A stretch of 64,000 nt of DNA, from contig NZ_AP022849.1 of assembly GCF_011764485.1 (NCBI RefSeq), positions 124,001-188,000 of the forward strand, read 5' to 3'. Positions within the stretch are counted from its first letter, which is position 1; every line of letters starts with the position of its first letter. The stretch comes from Bosea sp. ANAM02 (lineage in GTDB: Bacteria > Pseudomonadota > Alphaproteobacteria > Rhizobiales > Beijerinckiaceae). Under the pieces are notes generated by a model, which was given only the letters and a program-made list of their open reading frames with translations, had not been told where the DNA came from and searched no databases. The position numbers and the translations under genes were made by a program. Positions 33,000-42,500 of the stretch are shown here, piece by piece.

Positions 33000-33965
33000 A
33001 TGCGCCTTTTTCTCTCTTCGAACACTGCAACGGGCCTCTCCGTCCAGTCAGGTAACGAGATCGACAACATCTCGGAGCTCCCCGATTGCCAGATCGAGCT
33101 GCACACGTTCCGATCGTCTGACGCCGCGGGCGCCTTCGTGGCCGGGCTGGAGCTTTCGGGCTCGCGCAACACGCTTGCCTGGACCTGGGAGCCCGGTGCG
33201 TACCAGCGGGCCAACCGGACCGTGGTGGTTCTGCGCCTGGATGAGCCCAGGCCAGAGGCGAGCGACGTCGAGAGTGCAGTGCGCCATGTCGGCCATGACC
33301 ACGTTCACCACGAAGCGACCGCACAGGCTGCCTCGATGGACGCGCTCCAGGCTCGCCGGCGAGAGGCCCAGGCCGATGCTGATCGACGCACCTCGTCTTT
33401 GCGCCTGGCCGGGAAGGTCGCGGGCTTTGAGGTCTATGGATACGCCTCCGACTGGGTTCGCATGGGACCGGGGATTGTCTCCTTCGAGGAAGAAGGCATG
33501 GTCGTGACCGTCGCCGACGGCCATGAAGGCAACGACCCGTCGATCCGCGATCGCTATGCCGAGTTGGCTCCGGTCGACACCCGTTACGATCCGGAAGAGC
33601 GGGTCTTCGTCTCGCGGCCGCTGAACAACGATGCCGAAGTCGTCCGGACGTTGCGGGCCTTCCAGGACGCCGTTCTGGGCTGCGCGCTGCTGAGAAAGGA
33701 AGCCTGGCACGCGGCCTTCGTGGCCTCGATGAAGATGAATCCCCCTCGTCGCCGCTTCATCACCGCCGCCGCCGAGAACGGTGTCACGCTCGCCTACCGC
33801 CGCAACAATCTGCAGGCCTCCGCCGGCGATCTCGTCATCGGCGCTACGGAATTCAGCATGCTGGAGCGGGTCGGCTGGATACGGCGCGATGGGATGACGG
33901 CCTCTGTGACAGACGAAGGATTTGCAGCGGCCGACCTCAACCCAGCACCGGCGCCGCGGCTTTGA
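33000..33965 (+). CDS. hypothetical protein
   Basis: A 321-residue protein whose ATG 33000 follows the glycosylase stop by one base. Mixed composition: beta-rich start (MRLFLSSNTATGLSV), a His-rich helix (VRHVGHDHVHHEATAQ), then alternating strands and helices. The C-terminus (MLERVGWIRRDGMTASVTDE) resembles a winged-helix end. No family recognised. Confidence 0.65.
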   Translation: MRLFLSSNTATGLSVQSGNEIDNISELPDCQIELHTFRSSDAAGAFVAGLELSGSRNTLAWTWEPGAYQRANRTVVVLRLDEPRPEASDVESAVRHVGHDHVHHEATAQAASMDALQARRREAQADADRRTSSLRLAGKVAGFEVYGYASDWVRMGPGIVSFEEEGMVVTVADGHEGNDPSIRDRYAELAPVDTRYDPEERVFVSRPLNNDAEVVRTLRAFQDAVLGCALLRKEAWHAAFVASMKMNPPRRRFITAAAENGVTLAYRRNNLQASAGDLVIGATEFSMLERVGWIRRDGMTASVTDEGFAAADLNPAPAPRL

Positions 33966-33975
33966 GAGCCGTCGT

Positions 33976-34001
33976 GGCTTTCATCGCCCCTCGGTAGATT
34001 C
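33976..34001 (+). promoter_or_regulatory. shared upstream motif TTTCA-N11-TAnnnTC (copy 3)
   Basis: GGCTTTCATCG starts at 33976; after the TTTCA box and an 11-base gap comes TAGATTC at 33995-34001. A GAAGGAG ribosome-binding site and ATG 34021 follow within 20 bases, so any transcript would have a very short leader. Confidence 0.55.
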
Positions 34002-34020
34002 CGAGCCGAAGGAGAATCCC

Positions 34021-34500
34021 ATGCGTCTCGCAATCGATCCGACCAAGCCGCTTCCGAATTACACCGAGCACAATCTGCTGCGCGCCGCGACCCAGCTCTA
34101 CATCGCCCGCGCCCATGGCGACCTCGATTTCGAGCTCGACCGCGTGTCCAAGGGCTCCCATCGCACCATCGCCGAGATCGGCGACGCGCTGGTCGGCAAG
34201 GCCGGCGATCTGAGTGCCGATTTCGGCTTCGAGGTTCATGAGCACCGCGCCGACGACAACCTCTCGACTGCGCGCGTCTACCAGGCGGCCTGCCAGCTCT
34301 ACGCCGCGGACCAGTATTGCTGGTACGATTTCGAGGATGACTGCGAGCGCTCCGTCGAGCGCGGAGACGTCATTTCGGATCTCGTGGACGAGGCGGCCGC
34401 TGACTTCGATATCAGCGGCCCGGACGACTGGACGCGTCGTGGTCTGCGCGAGAAGGGCTTCCTGGCTCCCGTCGAGGACGCCCTTGCTCCGCGCATGTGA
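34021..34500 (+). CDS. hypothetical acidic protein
   Basis: A 159-residue acidic protein behind an optimal GAAGGAG site and a shared promoter motif. It is predicted helical, with a repeated plan: LLRAATQLYIARAHGDLDFE and VYQAACQLYAADQYCWYDFE are two copies of a ' -RAAxQLYxA-x(4)-DFE' block about 70 residues apart. That suggests an internal duplication. Function unknown. Confidence 0.68.
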   Translation: MRLAIDPTKPLPNYTEHNLLRAATQLYIARAHGDLDFELDRVSKGSHRTIAEIGDALVGKAGDLSADFGFEVHEHRADDNLSTARVYQAACQLYAADQYCWYDFEDDCERSVERGDVISDLVDEAAADFDISGPDDWTRRGLREKGFLAPVEDALAPRM

Positions 34501-34509
34501 GCGCGAACC

Positions 34510-34893
34510 ATGGCGGCCGAGATCAGCATCGACGAGCTGCGAGCGCTTGGGATGCGAGGCATGTGCTCTGTCCTCGCGCTCGTCTTGCACGATCTGACCG
34601 GCTGGCCTCTCGTCGGGATCGCCGAGGCAGGCGATCGACCTGGAGCCGGCGTCTATCATGTCGCGTGCAGGGCGCCCGACGGCCTCCTCGTTGATGCCGG
34701 CGGAAGCCGTGACGAAGTGATTATCCTCTCAGATTTCGCCATGGATGGGCGAAATCTGGCACTTCGTGACCTTGATCGGGATTTCGTCTCCGCCAGCTTC
34801 AGGCGTGATCCCGTCTGGTACGAGAGATATTCGGAGGCATTGCCGTATCTCCTCCCGGAGGATGCGTTGGCGATCCCCAGGCCAGGACTTTGA
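34510..34893 (+). CDS. small papain/transglutaminase-fold-like protein
   Basis: A 127-residue protein with a Cys-His-Asp order similar to, but shorter than, the gene at 1467: C19 in RGMCSVLALVL, H50 in GVYHVACRAP, D62 in LLVDAGGS. The N-terminal helix then strand order agrees with the fold. Catalytic activity is only inferred. It lies between two hypothetical genes, all on the same strand. Confidence 0.52.
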   Translation: MAAEISIDELRALGMRGMCSVLALVLHDLTGWPLVGIAEAGDRPGAGVYHVACRAPDGLLVDAGGSRDEVIILSDFAMDGRNLALRDLDRDFVSASFRRDPVWYERYSEALPYLLPEDALAIPRPGL

Positions 34894-34898
34894 ATACG

Positions 34899-36002
34899 AT
34901 GCTGCCGGCGAAGATCCATACCATCCAGATGGTGCGCCAACGCGGCGTCCACGGGATCGATCTCACGACCACCATGGTCAAGATCCCCGAGATCTCCCGT
35001 AAGGAGGCGCAGAACGCCTATGCGGGCAACCCGGGCGATGGGCGGCTTCCCATCATCTGGAAGGCCTACGAAGGCAGCCTGTGGAGGCCGCTGCTCGCGA
35101 CCCGGATTCCCGTTTCGTCGCGTTACCACCGGCCTCCCGAGCTCGACTTCACATATCCTGATCGAGCGCTCGCTGGAACGATCCTCGCGCAGCTGCCGCT
35201 CCGAGCTTCCATGCGGGAAGCTGCTGAGTGGCACATCGTCGAAGCCGAGTCTCATTATGACTGGCATCGCGAGCCTCCGCTTACCGCACGAGGCGCGGCC
35301 ACCGCCCTTCCGGAGGCGGAAATCGCGCGATGCGCCTCAAACTTCCTCTCGATCGACGGTGAAATCCACTGCCGCTCCGTCGGCCCGCTATTCCAGGCTT
35401 CGCCGACGGGACATCGCCTGGTCTGCTGGTCGGACGAGAGGCCGGTCTTCAAGAACGACTTCGACCAGAACCGTAACCCCAGCGGGCGCCCGGTCTTTGC
35501 GACCACCGATGGCGAAGCTGCGCATCGGTTCTGCCTTGAGACGGGCTGGGGCGCCGGCTCGAATGCGACTGTCGTCCCCCTGGACGCCGCGGCGGATTTC
35601 CCACTCGATGAAACCGCGCGCTTCTGCACTGAGCGGATCTTCGCCCGCGGCCTGATGGATGTCTTCACCCATCAGCGCCTAACCTCGGCTCCGCGCGAGC
35701 GCGTTCGCGCCGGACACGCGCTGCGGCGGTTCTTCACGGATCTTGAGGGTATGGATCCGATTGAGCTCAAGAATGGCCTTAGGTCGCGGAACGCCGTTTT
35801 CGATGACGTCGCCGATTACGACCGGGACTTTCTCACCCATCTGGTCAATCGGGCGCTGGAGGCGATGGAGCAGCACCCCTTCTCCAATCAGCATGACTAT
35901 CGGTTGAGGGAGTTGAAGCCGATCGGGGCGGCGTACGCGATCTATCGCGAGCTCGCTCCGAAGCTGGAGGACGGGCTGGAAGGCCTCGGGATGGGGCTCT
36001 GA
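34899..36002 (+). CDS. hypothetical protein, divergent paralogue of 36670 gene
   Basis: A 367-residue protein. ATG 34899 (AGGA upstream) is preferred to TTG 34890, which overlaps the previous stop. The central block IARCASNFLSIDGEIHCRSV followed by GPLFQ matches VQRFASTLRAIDGEIYAPSL and GPVIS in the protein at 36670, so the two are distant paralogues. The C-terminal third is helical. No known family. Confidence 0.66.
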   Translation: MLPAKIHTIQMVRQRGVHGIDLTTTMVKIPEISRKEAQNAYAGNPGDGRLPIIWKAYEGSLWRPLLATRIPVSSRYHRPPELDFTYPDRALAGTILAQLPLRASMREAAEWHIVEAESHYDWHREPPLTARGAATALPEAEIARCASNFLSIDGEIHCRSVGPLFQASPTGHRLVCWSDERPVFKNDFDQNRNPSGRPVFATTDGEAAHRFCLETGWGAGSNATVVPLDAAADFPLDETARFCTERIFARGLMDVFTHQRLTSAPRERVRAGHALRRFFTDLEGMDPIELKNGLRSRNAVFDDVADYDRDFLTHLVNRALEAMEQHPFSNQHDYRLRELKPIGAAYAIYRELAPKLEDGLEGLGMGL

Positions 36003-36007
36003 CGGCC

Positions 36008-36673
36008 ATGGAAGATACAGCCTACGGCTCGCCCGAACCTGTTCTCGTCCGCATCGATGCGGCGGGCGAACCCTATCGCGATTTCACCGAGACGGATCGC
36101 TGGGAGGTTTCTCTCGATGGCTGCCGGATCGGAGAGGTCTGGCGCGCTGAGCGGGGCTGCTTCAATAGCAGGAAGCCTGTGGTCTGCTGGCTCAAGAAGC
36201 CCACGGCCCTCGGCGTATCCTTTCCCGATTCCGCTGTCGGGTCTGGCTATGGTCGGACCAGTCGCAAGGCATGCGTTCAACAGCTCGTCAGTTGGCACGT
36301 CAACCGCGATCGAAAGCTGACCTTCGACGGATGGGTGCTTCACTGCGATTCGGCGAGGGAGGACGACCTCTCCTATCTCGCTATTCACCCAGACCTCGGC
36401 TGGCGCTGGATCCATGCCAGCTGCAACCGTGAACTCAAGCCCTATCGGGGCGCCATGGGTGGCGTCGGCTGGCAGATCACCGGTCGCCGCGGCATCAGGA
36501 CGGTCATCGTCCATGATGCTCCCTCGCTCGACGATGGGCTTAAATTGCTCATCGCGAACATTGGCCGGAAGCCTGACCCATCGGATGCGCCAAAGCACCC
36601 GCCTATCTCAGGCCTGCCTGTCGAGCGTCACTACCCCCAGCCCGAACCCGGGCTCTCTCTTCCCGGAATATGA
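36008..36673 (+). CDS. hypothetical protein
   Basis: A 221-residue protein starting five bases after the preceding gene. It looks beta-rich and Trp-containing (DRWEVSLDGCRIGEVWRAE, LAIHPDLGWRWIHASC). The C-terminus has a Pro-rich tail. Its stop overlaps the next gene (ATGA). No recognised motif. Confidence 0.63.
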   Translation: MEDTAYGSPEPVLVRIDAAGEPYRDFTETDRWEVSLDGCRIGEVWRAERGCFNSRKPVVCWLKKPTALGVSFPDSAVGSGYGRTSRKACVQQLVSWHVNRDRKLTFDGWVLHCDSAREDDLSYLAIHPDLGWRWIHASCNRELKPYRGAMGGVGWQITGRRGIRTVIVHDAPSLDDGLKLLIANIGRKPDPSDAPKHPPISGLPVERHYPQPEPGLSLPGI

Positions 36674-37623
36674 CGATGATCACCGAGCTCCCCGCCGTCT
36701 ACGAAGCTATGGCCGTTCCCGCTCGGGCCCGGAACCAGGTGCGCGCGCTCGTGGGCGAAATGGTCCCCGTGCATATTCCCGAGGTCGCACCTGGCCTGGC
36801 GCCTGAAGCGATCGTGGCCGTCACCGAAGCCGGCCGGACGACTTGGCGCTTCTGCGACGGCGTACTGCTGGCTCCCATTCTTGTTCCGAAGCTGCCTTTC
36901 GTTCCCGACAACCCGCTTCTTGCGCCGCCGCTCAGGAAGCTACTGAAAGACTTCCCTCGGGTTCACGAGGTCGGGGAGTTGGAGAAACGCTTTCGGACAG
37001 CCGAGGCTGATGGCCGCCCAGACGCTGTCGCGGCCGTTCAGCGCTTTGCGTCGACGCTCCGGGCCATCGATGGCGAGATCTACGCGCCGAGCCTGGGACC
37101 GGTCATCTCGCTGAACCCTGTTGAGGATGGCATTGCGAAGGTCACGGTGACCGAGTGTGACGAGGCTCCCTGCCCGGCCTTCCTGTTGAAGGCGGATCAA
37201 TGGGATCAGCTCGACGAGATGCTGAAGCTCTTGGGCACGGATGTGCGCTTCCTCCCCGTCAATCGGCCGGAAATCCTGATCGAAGGCTGCCAGGATTTCG
37301 ATGTTGAGGAAATGGCGCTCATCCAGACCGCCAAGGCGATCTTTGAGAGCGTGCCTGACCGGTATCTCTACAACTACACGGTCGCCTACCTGGACGCCTA
37401 TTTCGAATATTTCAGCGCCCAAACCAAGCCGGATGAGGCTTCTCCGGAGCTGGCCGATCTGATCCGCCGCGTCGCGGCCGATGCGCCGAACGCCTATCTC
37501 AACGGCAATGGGAAGCAGCGCATGCAGCGCGGCCTGGAGATGGCGCAGTGGTTGTCACAGCGCCTGCAGGATTCGCCGAACCCGAATGTTCGCCCAGCAG
37601 GCGCAATGGCCCTCAGAGGGTAA
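36670..37623 (+). CDS. hypothetical protein, divergent paralogue of 34899 gene
   Basis: A 317-residue protein sharing the 'R-x-AS-x(4)-IDGEI-x(3)-S-x-GP' block with the gene two places upstream. The N-terminal 80 residues hold a DGVLLAPILVPKLPFVP segment, and the C-terminal third is helical with an aromatic patch (RYLYNYTVAYLDAYFEYF). The stop overlaps the convergent gene by 11 bases. Function unknown. Confidence 0.66.
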   Translation: MTMITELPAVYEAMAVPARARNQVRALVGEMVPVHIPEVAPGLAPEAIVAVTEAGRTTWRFCDGVLLAPILVPKLPFVPDNPLLAPPLRKLLKDFPRVHEVGELEKRFRTAEADGRPDAVAAVQRFASTLRAIDGEIYAPSLGPVISLNPVEDGIAKVTVTECDEAPCPAFLLKADQWDQLDEMLKLLGTDVRFLPVNRPEILIEGCQDFDVEEMALIQTAKAIFESVPDRYLYNYTVAYLDAYFEYFSAQTKPDEASPELADLIRRVAADAPNAYLNGNGKQRMQRGLEMAQWLSQRLQDSPNPNVRPAGAMALRG

Positions 37624-38773
37624 GGCCGGCCAGCTCGGGCGCCTCGATCGGGCGCATCGCGAGCTCGCGTTCGATTTCAGTCCAGCGCAGGAGAAGCTTC
37701 GACTCCCTGCCGCTGATCGGCGAGGACAGGTTTCGGGCCGCGCAGGCGTCCCTGATCGCCACGATGCCATCCAGAGCCACCGAGATATCGGGAGAGGCGC
37801 TGTACGCCTCTCTGCGGACGTCCTGCCACATATCGATGATGTCGTCCGGCAGGTCGTTCGCCTTGCCGCCGATAGACCGGCTCATCATCTGGACATCGTT
37901 CTTGCTGAAGTCCATCCGCGTGGTGTCTGGAAACACGCTGGCGTCAAGCTCCGTCACAAGGTCCGGCCGGGCGCGGGCGAAGTGGCCCTGCTCTGCTGCG
38001 AGGGCGAGCGCGAACTTGCGCGCGCATTCGAACCTGCCCAGCGGGAAGATCCGCCAGTCCGCCTCGAGGTCCGAGCGATCGCCGAGCTTACGCTCGCTCT
38101 TGTTCTGGCCGTACTGGAACGGCTTGATGACCGTAGGGCCGAAAATCTCGTTGTCGTCACCATCGAGGCGCGTGACTTGCTGTTCGCCTGGAATGATGTC
38201 CGTCATCGAGTAGGTGACGCGCACTGAGTCGGCCATCATGCGCAGGATGATTTTGGGCTCGGTGCAGCGCACATAGGCCATATCGTCGATGACGATGATC
38301 CGCTCCAGCTTGCGACGGAAGGAAGCCTCCGCGTCGGCTTTCTGGTTCCCGCCGAACTTGCGGATGGTCCAATCCGGCGGGACGGTGCGTTCCGCGCGCG
38401 GCGCTGGGTTCCGATTGGTCTTCGGCCGGCCGCTAACCGGATCGTCGACCCAATAATGCTCGCCCATCAGGCCGAAGCGCAGCTGCTCGACATTGCACGG
38501 CGTCGGCACTTCGCCGGGCGCAAGCAATGTTCGGTAGAAGCCGTCGGGCCCTTGGCGAACCTCGATATGCGTCTCGTTGCCCTCGCCGTAGAGGAGCCTG
38601 GCGACGACCGGATAGTCGTCGTTCGATCCCATGCGGATGGCGACCGGGACTTCCTGAACGAGGACACCCTCACAGCCCTGGATTTTGCCGGAGCCTTCCG
38701 ACGGATAATAGGTCTGCTTGTAGGTGTGCTGGGCCTGAACGATCAGACGGCCGCTCTGGGTGATTTCGGACAT
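37613..38773 (-). CDS. hypothetical protein
   Basis: A 386-residue protein. The first 130 residues are beta-rich (SGRLIVQAQHTYKQTYYPSE, HIEVRQGPDGFYRTL). The centre contains KLERIIVIDDMAYVRCTEPK, and the C-terminus is helical. Size and composition are normal for a cytoplasmic protein. I cannot name a family. It lies 59 bases downstream of the 118-residue gene on the same strand and may share its transcript. Confidence 0.65.
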   Translation of the reverse strand: MSEITQSGRLIVQAQHTYKQTYYPSEGSGKIQGCEGVLVQEVPVAIRMGSNDDYPVVARLLYGEGNETHIEVRQGPDGFYRTLLAPGEVPTPCNVEQLRFGLMGEHYWVDDPVSGRPKTNRNPAPRAERTVPPDWTIRKFGGNQKADAEASFRRKLERIIVIDDMAYVRCTEPKIILRMMADSVRVTYSMTDIIPGEQQVTRLDGDDNEIFGPTVIKPFQYGQNKSERKLGDRSDLEADWRIFPLGRFECARKFALALAAEQGHFARARPDLVTELDASVFPDTTRMDFSKNDVQMMSRSIGGKANDLPDDIIDMWQDVRREAYSASPDISVALDGIVAIRDACAARNLSSPISGRESKLLLRWTEIERELAMRPIEAPELAGLTL

Positions 38774-38832
38774 GGGTCAACCTCTTTCGAGGCTGAGGAT
38801 CCAGCGCGGGGATGCAAGGCACAAAGGCTGGC

Positions 38833-39189
38833 TCAGGGCACCAGTGAGGGAACCGGATCTGACGTGATCGCAACCAGCGTCCCGAAGCCAATCTCGCGCG
38901 TTTTCCTGAAGTGGAATTCGGTCTCAGCTCCTACCGGGTAGCGAGCAGCCTGGTCGGCATCGAGCAGCAGAACCTGCCAAGCGCCGGTGCCGCCGGAATC
39001 GGAGGAGAATCCCACGAAGAAGTGCGGAGCCGACAGCGCGAGCTCGGCATACGCGTGTGTCACTCCGGCATCGGTGAGCGCCTTCTCGTCCGCGACCTCG
39101 TTTCGGTAGACGACCATCGCGCTCGTGTAGCCGTGCGGTCCAAGATCGATCTCGGCGCCAGCATCCAGGAAGTCGATTTTGTTGGTCAT
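38833..39189 (-). CDS. hypothetical protein
   Basis: A 118-residue protein starting at ATG 39189, with GAGG upstream; an in-frame start at 39237 is less likely. Short beta-rich segments (SAMVVYRNEVADEKA, APHFFVGFSSDSGG, WQVLLLDADQAAR) suggest a compact fold. No family recognised. Confidence 0.58.
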   Translation of the reverse strand: MTNKIDFLDAGAEIDLGPHGYTSAMVVYRNEVADEKALTDAGVTHAYAELALSAPHFFVGFSSDSGGTGAWQVLLLDADQAARYPVGAETEFHFRKTREIGFGTLVAITSDPVPSLVP

Positions 39190-39330
39190 GAGATCCTCAT
39201 TTCCCAAGGGTCTCTCACGCGGCGCCGAAAGTTTCAAAGCTTAGCAGCCGGCCACCGCGGGTCGACAGATCCACCCGGCCGAGTCTAGGCTGGCCCGGCA
39301 CCCTACCTTTACAGCGCAACAGGACTGACG

Positions 39331-39540
39331 ATGGCGACCGGTACCGTGAAATGGTTCAACGCGACGAAGGGCTATGGCTTCATCACGCCGGACGCCGGCG
39401 GCAAGGACGTCTTCGTGCACATCAGCGCGGTCGAGCGCTCGGGCATGCGCGAGCTCTCGGATGGTCAAAAGGTTTCTTACGACCTGGAGGCCGATAGGCG
39501 CTCTGGCAAGGAGAGCGCCGTCAATCTCAAGAACGGTTGA
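39331..39540 (+). CDS. CspA-family cold-shock protein
   Basis: A 69-residue single-domain cold-shock protein. RNP1 (KGYGFITP at 13-20) and RNP2 (VFVHIS) are intact, as is the opening [14 protein letters not shown] pattern. These proteins bind single-stranded RNA and DNA and act as RNA chaperones. AGGA lies seven bases before ATG 39331. A hairpin terminator follows 20 bases after the stop. It is a single-gene unit. Confidence 0.95.
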   Translation: MATGTVKWFNATKGYGFITPDAGGKDVFVHISAVERSGMRELSDGQKVSYDLEADRRSGKESAVNLKNG

Positions 39541-39560
39541 TCAGCGCGAGCTGGAAATCA

Positions 39561-39589
39561 GAAGGGGCGCCGCGAGGCGCCCCTTCTTT
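39561..39589. terminator. Rho-independent terminator after the cold-shock gene
   Basis: GAAGGGGCGCC (39561-39571), loop GCGA, GGCGCCCCTTC (39576-39586), then TTT. The 11-base stem is perfect and GC-rich. It lies directly beyond the stop codon of the convergent giant gene (39591), so it could serve both. Confidence 0.85.
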
Positions 39590-39590
39590 G

Positions 39591-42500
39591 TCACTGCACG
39601 TTGATGATGAACTCTTCGCTCATAACCGTCTGACCGCGGCGGTCCGTTCCGTTGAACTTGTAGCCGCGGTAGCGACCAGGCGTCACGCCGACGGCCACGG
39701 TTCCCGAGACCGTCCCAGTGGCGGGATCGTAGGCCAGCCCCGAGGGCAGGAAGCCCTTCACGAAGTCTCCGTTTGCGCCATCCTGGGCGGTCGTGGATCC
39801 TGCGTTGAGGCTGGCGCCGAAGGTGAACGGGCCGAGCGGCGTCGTCGCGGTCGCCTTGATCGTGACGGGCTGTCCCCGCACCGCATCCGTCACGCTTGCG
39901 ACTTGGATCCTGGCGGCATCCGCGGCGAGCACCTCGATGATGATCTCATCAGAGAAAGTCAGCACATTGCGCACATCCTTGGCTCCGACCTTGTAGCCGC
40001 GGTAACGGCCAGGGGACAGGTTCACCTGGAGCGTGCCCGTGATTGAGCCGTCCGTGGGGCTGTACACCAGGCCTCCCGGAAGGGTGCCCTTGTTGAAGTC
40101 CCCCGTTTGGCCATCGACAACAGGTGCGGTGCCAGCGGAGATACCGCTGTTCCAGGTGATCGTGCCGAAGCCGTTTTCAACCGAAGGAACCAGCGACACC
40201 GCATCTCCAACCTTTGCCGTGACGTAGGTTGGCACCTTCACGGTCAGCGCGGGTCGCTGCAGCACACGAATGAGGATTTCGTCCGTGCAAGCTCCCCGAT
40301 TGGCGCCGTCGGTCGCGCAGATGCGGTAGCCGCGATAGTTCCCTTCCGCAGCCTGAGCCGTCAGTGTACCGCTCAGAGCGCCTCCGCTGTAGCTCAGGCC
40401 GGTCGGAAGGGCCGTCTGCTTGATCGTGCCGACGCCATCCGTCTGGGTGTAGTTCGCGGTCGTGGAAATCGTGCTGTCCCACGTCACCGAGCCGAAGTTG
40501 CCCGAGAAGGTCGGTCGAACATCGACGCTGTCCCCGACCGTGAGCTCCAGAAGCGTCGGCGCTTTCAGAACGAAGGGTTCCATCTCCGCGATGCGGATAA
40601 TGATTTCCTGCGTCATGCCGCGATAGGTCGCGCCCTGGCTGTCATTCGCCGCGATTTTGTAGCCGCGGAAATTGCCGATCACGGTCGGCGTTCCAGAGAT
40701 CGTTCCGGTGCTGGTGTCGAAGCTCAATCCCGCCGGCAGCGTGTTCAGCATCTGATCGTCATTGCTGGCCCCGTTAGGCGAAGTCTGCTGGGTGAACAGC
40801 TGCCAAGTCACCGCTCCGACCGCATTCTTCACGGTCGGAGTGACGCTGAGGGATTGGCGGCGCGTGCCATCGATATACGGCGACATCTCGACGCTCACCA
40901 AGGGACGGTCAGCAATCCTGAAGGTCACCTCCTCGGCGCAAGCTTGACCTGCCGCGGTCGGCGCGCAGATCTTATACCCGTGCCAGTTGCCGCCGGCCGT
41001 CTGCAGAATACGAGCCGAGGTGAACCTGCCGGTGGTCGTGTCGAAGCCCACACCGCTTGGCAACGAGCCAGTATAGAATTCCTTCCCTCCGGTCAGGGCC
41101 GGGACAGGGCCGTAGGTCAGGGTATAGGGACCCGTCACCGCAGTCGCGCCGGAAAGGACCGGAGTGACGTCGAGGGGATCGTTGGCCGTCGCAATGATGG
41201 TGTTGTTCGTCCCGTAAGCGAGCTTCGGGGCCGAGCTCGCGGCGGCGCCTGCCAGCCTGAAGTTCCTCGACAGCACTACGTTGTTTTGTGTCTGCCCGCT
41301 CACTGGGCGAACTTCAGTCAAAGTGACTTGATAAATGCCTTGACCATAGGTGGCAGCCGTGGGCGTTCCGGAAATTCTGCCTGTTGCGCCGTCAAAGGTG
41401 AGGCCATTCGGCAGATACGCTGGACCTGACGCCGAATAACTCCACGAAGATCCGTTGAACCAGGCGAGCCGATAGGTCGGCGTCCCCTCGATATTGGAAA
41501 CTTCCGGATCGAGAGTCAGCGGTTGACCAATGACGAAGTCGGTTCGCTCCGGATAGGCAACCACAGGCATGTCCCAATTGGCGATCGCGATCGAGAATGC
41601 GTTCGAATAGAAGCTCTGGGCGACCCCGTTCCTGGTCTCCGTGAAGATGTAGCGGTAGAGGAAGTTGGGTGTACTCGTATTGAGAGGGGTCCCGCTGATG
41701 ACGCCTGTCGACGGGTTCATCGCCAGACCCTGCGGCAGACTCGCGGTCGTGTAGTTGCTTCCGTTGTAACCCTGAAGCTGAACACTCAGTGTTCCGACCA
41801 CGCCTGTGATTGTCGGCGTGATCGTCGCGGGAACACCACGACGGATCTGCACGGTCTGATCGATCGAGGCAGCCGGCTTCGCCCAGTCGGCGATCGTGAT
41901 CACCATCTGGTTCGAATACAGCGGCAGGCTTTGACCGTTACGGTTCTCGGTCGCGTACAGGCGATAGGACTGGTAGTAGGGGGTTGTAGAAGTCGGGGTG
42001 CCTCCAAAAGCCCCGGTCACGTTCGACCACGTCATGCCTGGGACGACACTCCCGCTACCAATATTGGTCGAGGAGGTTCCGGAGAGACCATAGAGGTACC
42101 AGGACGAAACCGTCCCCGTGACCCCCTGCAGGGTCGGAATAATCTCGACGGGCTGCCCGCGGTTCACGGTGATATTCGAAGGCAGAACGATCTTGCCGCT
42201 TTCCCAGTTTTGGATCGAGAGCGTGAACTGGTTCGACATCGTGCCAACGGACCGGGAGTCGCTCCCATAGATCGAGAACGTCGTGGCCGGCACGCTCTGG
42301 ACAGAGGTGGTGCCGCTGATGGTGCCGTTGGCCGGATTGAAGGTGATGCCAGCCGGGAGATGAGCCGCGGTCGCGCTATAGAAACTTCCGCTCTGAGCAT
42401 AATAGAGCGAGTAGGTCGTCGCTCCGACGTTGCCGGTGACGGTCGGCGCCATCTGGAAGGCTTGGCCACGCTGGATATCGAACTTGGATGCCGTCGAAAT

